The notes below the pieces were generated by a model. The model made no database searches, had not been told where the DNA came from, and saw only the letters and a program-made list of their open reading frames with translations. A stretch of 64,000 nt of DNA from Cristatella mucedo (Eukaryota > Bryozoa > Phylactolaemata > Cristatellidae). The stretch covers positions 1,268,501 to 1,332,500 of the forward strand of contig WPIO01000005.1 in assembly GCA_009760855.2 (NCBI GenBank), written 5' to 3'. Shown piece by piece: positions 26,501 through 35,500 of this stretch; positions within the stretch are counted from its first letter, which is position 1, and each line of letters opens with the position of its first letter. Made by a program: the position numbers and the translations under genes.

Positions 26501-29500
26501 TCCAGAAGAGAAGAAAATCGCGTACCTCATAAGGTTCTCGACCGACTGTTCCTTTACTTTAATGTCTGCAAGAAACAAACGACAAATCAGCATCAGACAG
26601 GAGGAATATCTGTACACAGAGTTGCAGCTATGAAATTATTCGACTACCTTTTCACGGGTATAGCATGGACCTCTGCAGATAACTCCACAAAGCCGCGTGT
26701 CTTACATAAGAGAATTCTTACATTTGAGAATTGAAGCATGATTTCCAGTGCACATGCACGTACAGGCATGCGCATGCATGGTGGGCATGCGAGCGATTCC
26801 AGAATTCGGCATTTCGGCTGGCTCAACAGGCTAGCAGCATCACGCCAATATACCACGGTGTCAAATATCTAGCAAAAATGCAAGGAAAGCAGTTGTGGCA
26901 GTTCACACGACCAAAAGGGCACATGTGAAGCTTCATCATTCAGGAGGAAGCAACGTAAAGTAAAGTGTAGAAGGTTCGACGGCCAAGTATTTTTTGCAGC
27001 TGAAGAAGAGCCTTTAGAGGCCTCCGCCATCTTGCATGCAAAGTGCAAAAAAAGAACAGACTGCAGCATGACAGCCCGGGTCTTAGCCGTAAGGTGCTGG
27101 CACTCCATGACCCAGGTCATGGGTTCAAGTCTGCAGCAGTCAATCCTTTGAAGCTAGCTGGAAGCATAGTGATAGCTGCAAAGGCCCTTTCTACCTCTGC
27201 TTGAAAAAAGGCTGTTCAATCACCTAACCACTAACATTTTTACTTTACTCGAACCCATGACCTGAGCTGTGAAGTGTGAGCGCCTCGCCACTGGGCTAAG
27301 GCAGTGGTAAGCAATACTCTCTTTGCACAGGCATCAGTCTAAATATAGGACACCAAGCACAAGCAGAGTTCACATCTAGAAATACAAGATTCAAGTTCGT
27401 AGCTGCACGACAAGGCGGATACTGACACTCGACGACCACAGAACGCAATGCGACTTTTGTAGGATCCTATTGGTAATCATTGCCATGGGTCAAGGGTTTT
27501 AAGGCAAAGCAAGTACTTGAGTCCACAGAGTACTTGCCGTTAAATTTTTATGCTGGTTGCCACCTGACCATACACCATTTGCACCAACGAAGCAGGAAGC
27601 AAGGTTGCACGAATATCATGGCTATCTACTGCTACTACGGCTACTTAGCATACATACTTAGCATGCATAGGGGTACTTTAAAAAAATGCAAACGTTATAA
27701 GCCAATAGTCGGTCCAACCTGTCATTGTGGAACTCAGGATAGGATATCAACACATTGGGGCTTCTAACTTCCCACCAACAGTCGCAGTAAAGTCCAAGCA
27801 AGTGCTTTAACAATAATAATAATAATAATAATAATAATGCACTTGATAAAGCGCCCTCAGAGAACTTAATCTCTTTCTAGGCGCTTTACATTTGCCGCAA
27901 AGGGAAATGCAATTGAATGGTAAGTAAAATCATGCTTGAAAAACAAACAAAATGAATAATATGGTTAGGGGTGACATGCACAGGGTCAGCATGCAAATGT
28001 GGTTAGTGGCAGCATGCACAGTGTCAGCACGCATAAGCACGTGAAGGACGAATCACAGGGACCCATTAAATGCTGTCCTAAATAGGTGTGTTATTAAGCT
28101 CCTTTTAAATGTGGTCAGGTCAGGGGATGTTCTGACGCAGGTCGGGAGGGAGTTCCAGGCTTTGGGAGCATACGAACTAAATGCACGGTCTCCAAAGGAT
28201 TTGAGGTTTGTACGAGGTATTTGTAGACTGTTGGATTCCAAAAGCTTTCATCTTTAGCAAGGCCGGCTATGCAGAGCCAAGCATGTGTGAGCAGGCAAGT
28301 AGAAAGCTCGGTCCACCAAAAATCATCCACCACTCCAATACACCTCCCCTCCCCATACTCAGGCATAAAGGCACTCTTTCGAAGCTGGCTCCACGTGCTG
28401 CCATTGAGTGCTGGAGGCTGGTCACCGTTCACACACCTCAATCACTGCTCTAGCAAGAATAAGCGAAACAGCAAAATGGGCCGATTGCTTTGTTTGCTCG
28501 GGCAGCCAATCCCCTGCCCAGGGTCCGATCGATTAGCATAAGCAATTAGCCATAGTGCCAACGAAGGTGGCTAACTAAACAAGGCTTCGCGAAAAGGGAT
28601 AATTTAACCTGTCTCAGGTGCAGAAACTAAATGACCATACCATACATCATCTCTGCAACCCAAGATGGGAAAAGCCATGTCTGCCGAAGAGTTTAGATGG
28701 CTGCCTCGGCTGTCCCGTGCGAAGCAGCATACTGTGAGTGCTCAACGAGCGCTCAATTCTTTCAACGCTTGTACTATGCAACATGCACAGAGATAGAGAA
28801 GAGAGGCATACAGAGTGATGTGTGCGCCGAAAGCTTCGCCTACCCAGGTGAATGGTCGGAGTTGAGACACCCGTGAACTTGTCTCGAGTGCAAACTAGCT
28901 TTAAACCAGCCACGTGTGCACAGTAAAACAGTTCGTAGTCGAGACCAACACCGTGGTCGGGCCGTGGCTGGTACACTTGCTCCCACTTGGTGCCAAGAGA
29001 GATCTCTTAAGTGTAAAGGTCACAACCATTTCTCATTTGGCGGCAAATGGACATAGAGCATCGGCTATCAACAGATGCATCTCTGCTGTTTTCTAAACAA
29101 ATATGCCAGTCATTGGAAATTTAGCCGCTATACTTCCATAGGCAGCTTTCTGCATCAGTAAGTTCGTGTATACAGAACTCTTGCAGTCCCACGGGGCCGC
29201 TCTCCCCATTCAAACCAACGAATCTATGCAGCCGACAACCACCATATTGCTTTTTGGGGCCTAATCCTGAATAGTCGTCAGACTCAGAAGTCTCCAATCC
29301 ACTGCCGCCAAGAAGTAGACTGCCCGGCTAATTCCTTGAATCCGGCCGACTCAGATCCTTCCCTTTAGTGACCAGTCCCCCATTACCAGCGAAACTGATG
29401 ATCTCTCGACTCCGAGCGTTGGCCACTGTAGACGCAGCTTAACCAGCACACAAATGCGCTAGCTACGTGCTGGTCACTCGTTACCCAGCAGCCGCCGTCC

Positions 29501-32500
29501 AGCAGAAGCCGTGTTTTGCTGCCGAGGGATTGGATTGATTCGAATGAACCGAAGTGTAACGCAGCTATTAAAGCTGCTGGCAGGTCAATGAAAACAAAGG
29601 CGGCAGAGACACGAAACAGCAGTGCTCGATGCTTGCTACTTGCTCGTGCAGCTGCATCCAACGGCGTCTCTGCTAAGATGGCCGTTGCTGTGCACATCTT
29701 TCGCGACCCTACAGTGTATAGCCTTCCCAGTGGTACCAATAAACTAATGTGAGTAAGGTAAAGGTCAGAACATTCAACAGCCTCGTCTGCAGCAGATAGG
29801 TGGGGAGGAGCCTAAGCAGCAATAGGACGCTTTTAGCAGAAAACGAAGGATTTCCTGCCGGAGGACTCGAACCCACAATAAATGCAGAGCCAAGGACTTT
29901 ACTGCCAAGCTAAGATTCAGGAGCAAAGTGGTGTTTTACTCGATCAGCCTTAAAGCTCTCGCTTACTTTTACAATTAGGTATTAATCACACACAGATACC
30001 AGTAGACCATTTTGGAATAAGACTGAGGACTTTATAAAGGAGTTCGCTCTGCTGACTAGCCTTAAACAGCTTTTTTTTTATTCAAAAGCAAGCGTAGTTC
30101 TTTATTATTCATCACCCATCCCATCCAACCACGGTCGGCTGCCGGCTACCAGCCATTTCGGCAAGTAATAATTCAACATCTTTGACAGGTCACCAGCACT
30201 AGGCACAATAAAACCAAATGGTAAGCTAACCAGCTGCAGCAAGCACATCGCAATCAATTTTCACTATCAGTGCTGAAGGCTTTGGCCGACTTCTTTCACA
30301 CAGAGGGGCTGCTGCCGTGAGCCCGACAGTCGGTTCGGTCAGCAGGTCGGGCTCACTGCAAATCAATCAATAGATGGCGTTTGGCACTCGGTTCAAGACT
30401 TGGCGAGAGAGCCGGACACGGATAAGTAGGCAGGCAACAACAGCAGCGCCAGCATTAACCACCACCACGAATGTTGCAGTGCGCAATCTCTGCTGAAAAA
30501 GCCGTACAGAAAAAACTTAGGCTTCTTGGTTCAAGGATTGCTCAGTCTTCCAGCAGTCCGTCTCACATTCTACTATCAATTGTAGCCCTTTATAACCACT
30601 CCCCTCCCCCTCTATAAAACGTGCTTCAGATGCGCCCGCCTATCCTCGAAACAGTGGACACGGGCAACCGAATCACCGGAAGCAGGCGGCCGGAGCCGAA
30701 CCGAGGCTGCAGCAGCAGCCAGTAAAGATACAGCGCACATCAAGTTCGTGCCGATGAACTAACGAGGAGTGAACTACAAGGAATGACACTGCTCTGCCAT
30801 GCAGATGGACCGGTCCTGCCCCATCTTACCAAGGAGGCACAGCGTGTGCAGACCGCGCTGCTTGTTGGCTGCAATCTTCTCGTAGAAGCTCTCAGGCTTC
30901 CACGTGTCTGTCCAGAAGACGATGGACACTGTCTCGCCGAAGCTGTAGAGCTGTAGTAATCATGCGGGCAGCTGCTCGGAGACCAGCTCTCGATCCGTCG
31001 CAGTAGCAACGATGCGGACATGCCGACACAGACGAGCCCACGACCACGAGCCCAAGCGGAACTGTGTGCTTGCGACACTCATGCAACAGACAGGCAGCAG
31101 GTCTTCGTTCTCTAGGGAGACGGCATGCCGGCATGCGTACCTGCAGGCCACAGCAGCCGACAGCGTTCATGATAGACGCATTGTGAATGACCTTGTAGGC
31201 TATACCTTTCTCGACTGCCCTGAGAATGACGTCAGTGTGTGTTGTCGCCCTGTTGAGTTCATGAATGGTTAGCAAGCAGCCATCAATACGAGCAAAAGAA
31301 AGAATGCACTGATTTTTTTTACTTCGATTTCTACACAACAGGTAGAAGCTGGAACTCGGTGGCTAAAGCAATGATGTGGCAATCCAAAGGGTGCAGGGTT
31401 GTATCCAGCCGGCGGAGGGAGGGAGGGGGAAACATAAATCATGTCTACTCCTAGTGCTTTTAGCAAGCGTTTGACAAGATCTGTACATTTAAATTTACAG
31501 CAAAGGAAAGAAAGTGCTGACAGGCCTTCGAGCTTTTTAATTGGTCTTGCAGACTAGCGGCTGCCAACATGCAGCATGACAGCCTTCCGGTGGGATCTGC
31601 GGTAACTGCATCCGAATAACCCAACTCCGACAACTTTCCACTCATCAACTGTGAGAACATAAAAGAAAATAGAATTCAATGCATAAAGCGACTTGTCTTG
31701 TGCTTGCAAGCATCTACCAAGGTTGCAACACGCATCAGGCTCCCAAGCAGCTGCAAACCTACGTCCACAGCGCAGCAGCAGGCCTTCAGATGCGCTCAGT
31801 GGCTCATGCGTGTCGCCAGCTTCGAGGGGCAGCCAGTAGACACGGCTGCTTCTGCTGCCTTTAATAATCGCTCTTCAAAGCAGAGCAGCAGTGCCAGGGT
31901 TTGGTGAATGGCCGGCATCTGCTCGTAAACTCTTGTCAGTGTGGGCCATTTCATGCACTCCCAAACTTGCATAGCACGATTGCAGCGTTGCAAACCACAG
32001 CGGTGGCTGCAGGCACACGGCTGCAACGTGAGTGAGACCTGCTGTATAGCAGGGCTATTGGCAGTGGGTAGGTGGGGAAGGGCTACCCGTGTGGATTAAA
32101 GTATGGAATTTGCTTTGAGTCGGCTGGGAAGAGGATCCTTCGCTCCTGAATGAAACGACCTTGGTTGCATGCATCGGTAGTTACCATGTATTTTTTGTAG
32201 GACATTTGTGCTGGCAATCCCGAAAGTGGGCCTGTTTATAAGATACACCACCTGGTCATTGGTTGGCCAATTGGCAACCAAACGCTTAGTGAGCCGTGAT
32301 GGCACGCACACTAGGTAAGGCGGTTGCTTTCACGACCTCGGTCCCAAGGTCGTGGGTTCGATTCCTGCAGCGGGCGATTCTCTATCGCCACTGCAAGAGG
32401 TGGTGATAGCCGTAAAGGCTCTTCTGTCGCTATACAAAAGAGGCTGTTGAATCAGCTAGGATTTTTTTTTATGAGGCACTGCCCGGTAATGGTGTGGATC

Positions 32501-35500
32501 CATGAGGTGCCTGCCGGTCAGCAAAGCAATATGACCGAGAATCCTGTGGAATTCGTTTTCTTGCATAACTAAATATGGCACATTTTCAATAACCAAGTTG
32601 ACACGCTTTCTTTCCAGCATATGTAAAGCGCATATAAAAGAGATGCAGTTCTCTCAGGGTGACATACAAATCTATAACTCTTTCGTTACCCAGGAGCACC
32701 TTTCACCATGCATGTTGCCTTCCATGCCCATTTAGCCTTTCCCGAGACCACTTCATTTGGTGGCACCTCCGTGCACGCGTGTGTGTGTGTGCTGAGTGTG
32801 GGACTACCAGGCTCAGAGCATTGAAGTTGGCATGCCTTTAGTGCACAGCTGCATGATGTCTCTGGGTCTCGGGGGGGGGGGGGTGAGTGTGTCAGCCTCA
32901 TTCTTGTTTAGATAGTCTGAAGAGGCACGACTCGACTATGGACTTTCCAGATTTGGAGCTCCCAATTTTTTCGAGGCTAAAAGGCTCTGTCGGCCAGTGC
33001 CTCAAGCCTTCAGCAGTGATGTCCATTTGAAGGCACCGAGGTCAGGGTCAGATGCAGAGGTCAGGGTCAAAGGGAGACCTCAAAGAGGCACTCTGCCTAG
33101 TTGGCAACACTATGGCTCCACATCGTTCTCTGGAAAGTTAAGGGGCAAAACCTTTCCACGCCATCCGACAACAATCTTCGAGAATTTTCACCTCGTAAAA
33201 TCCTTCTCTAGAACTTGCAAACAGGCGTGACTTACGAGTAATCGCAGCAGCAAGTCGCCCTAGGATTTTTACATTCAACTGTGTCACTAATCTTGCCAAA
33301 GTCCAACATAACAGTGTGGCCAAAAGAGAAGTTCCTTTATATTTAAGCTACAAAAGCCCGTTGCTACGCTCATGTAACCACGGCTTTCCATTGATGGCTG
33401 CGATTGTTTTTTCCACATTTATTTACTATTACCGAGAGCACTGCCAGTCGATAATACTTATTATGGTGGAGCTAAAATAAGTAAATTATATAGGTAAGAC
33501 CACAGAGGCCCAACCACTCAGCTGCTGCAAATATTTGGGCCCAGATTAAAAGCAGCAAGATTGCCCTTGACCTATTTGCATGAGATAGTGTAGAAATTGG
33601 GCAGAGTAAGGGCACGATAGACAGGAGCGAAAAAAATTGCAAAATCCATTTCATTATAAGTTTATTTGCTACAAAGCAGACAAGGTGGGGATGTTGCTCT
33701 CACTCACCCGAACGGATCACCAATGACTAGGACTGCGACGTCTTCTGTTTCTGCATTGTTGAGAAGCTCGTCTACACAATGCAGCACAAGCAATTAATTG
33801 CTGAACACCATGAACGCACGAGTTACAGGTTTTCCAGGTTGATGCATGCAAGTCACATTTACAAACATACAGTTAACATGGTCAGCTAATAAAGTGATAT
33901 TTATTAATTTTCAGCAGATTCTTTCAGCTGACCGGGTATAAAGGAAAAGAGGATGAAATAATCAAAAGGCTTCTGTTGTGCACATTCAACACAACACAGG
34001 ACTTGACTCATTGACTCGAGATCTATACTAGCAAGATGGTTGGTCAGCGATCTGCTTTCTTGGCATTGGAGTATGCAGGCATCAACATGATCTAATGAGG
34101 ATAGTCAGAAGGAGGCTGAAATAATCCTCCACCAACCTAGCATGAAGAGGTATAGCACCAGACGTATAGTGCACATACTACACCGATAGTTAATAAGTCA
34201 CGAGCGAGTAAATCCTAGCTACTCAGCCATTTTGTCAGGTAAGTTTTGCAATCTACATACATTCTGGCGATAGGGCCTGCATCACAAGACTAAGTGTAAG
34301 ATCAAAGGTCATTACGGTGCCGACCTAGAACCGTGCACATAATTTAGTTTCATTACTGAGTTATCACGAACCTGCCTGCTGCTCCACCATATCCCGATCG
34401 GCAACAATAATCTCTCTTCCATAAAAGGCTTCCTACAACCAGCCGTCAAAAGAAGTAGTTTACTCAAATGCGCACATGAAAGTTTTTCCTAAATCTATGC
34501 AAGAACTAGGCATATTTCAAAATAGCCTTACGCCTGAAAAAAGCTATCCATTCATTTAGGAATTTGTAGCTGTCTGTAGGAATGCAAACTCAAGCAACAT
34601 TGCTGCAGATAGAAGTCCAATGTTGCAGTTAAAATCTGCAGATGGACAAAATATATTTAAAATATTATTCAAGTTAGCACACACAGACAAAATTGGCAGC
34701 AGACTTTACTGCCACCTATCCTTCAGTGATGGTGATACATTTGTATAGAACCTCATGAGAACAAAATCTCTTTGTAGGCACTGTATATATATATATATAT
34801 ATGCTCAAAAGGAAAACTGATTAATGATAATATTGACAATTTCAGCATAAAAAGGTCAATTCATATGGAAGAATCATATTCTGTAAAGAACTAGTGGATC
34901 TTAGCTTAATTTCCAAACTGTACAGCCAAGGAATGTTGCGATTTCAGTTGGTAGAAAATTGTGTGCTTTGGAACAAAGGAACTGAAAGCACTATTCCTAA
35001 AGGATGAGTGCTGGTTCAGGGTAACAGCTGAAAACGACCGGTTAGATGAGTGAGTGGATAAGGGGAGCCCGAGAAGTAAATATTTCGGAGAGGTACGACG
35101 AAGCAAGACGACCTAAATAGTGAGTGCCGTGACAGCGCCTTTGGGTTGATACTCTGCTTGATGGTGAGGTCAGACAGACGTTTTGCTATATGGAAGTTGC
35201 AATATTCATGACAGGCAAGCCGAGCTGCAATGTTGTAAACACAACTGTCAGCGTTTTTATTGCAAAGGTAGAACGAGCTACAAATAGTGAGTTGCACAAG
35301 AATAGATGGAACGTCACAAACGCCAAGATCAGCTTGGCTGTGGTAACCTTACCTCCCAAGCATACTCTACATGCTGCAACTATTGCTTAAGTGAAAGTAG
35401 GCAGACTCAACTGTGGGGTTAAGATCGTTTTAGTGAAAGATCCCTCTGTACTAAACGTCTGCATTCCATTCGGATGCGATGGTAATTGTCGATTTTTCTG

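Noticed and set aside
32300-32370. Possible functional tRNA gene
   Set aside because: A and B boxes are present, but the fold lacks a convincing acceptor stem and the sequence continues into a repeated S2 SINE body.
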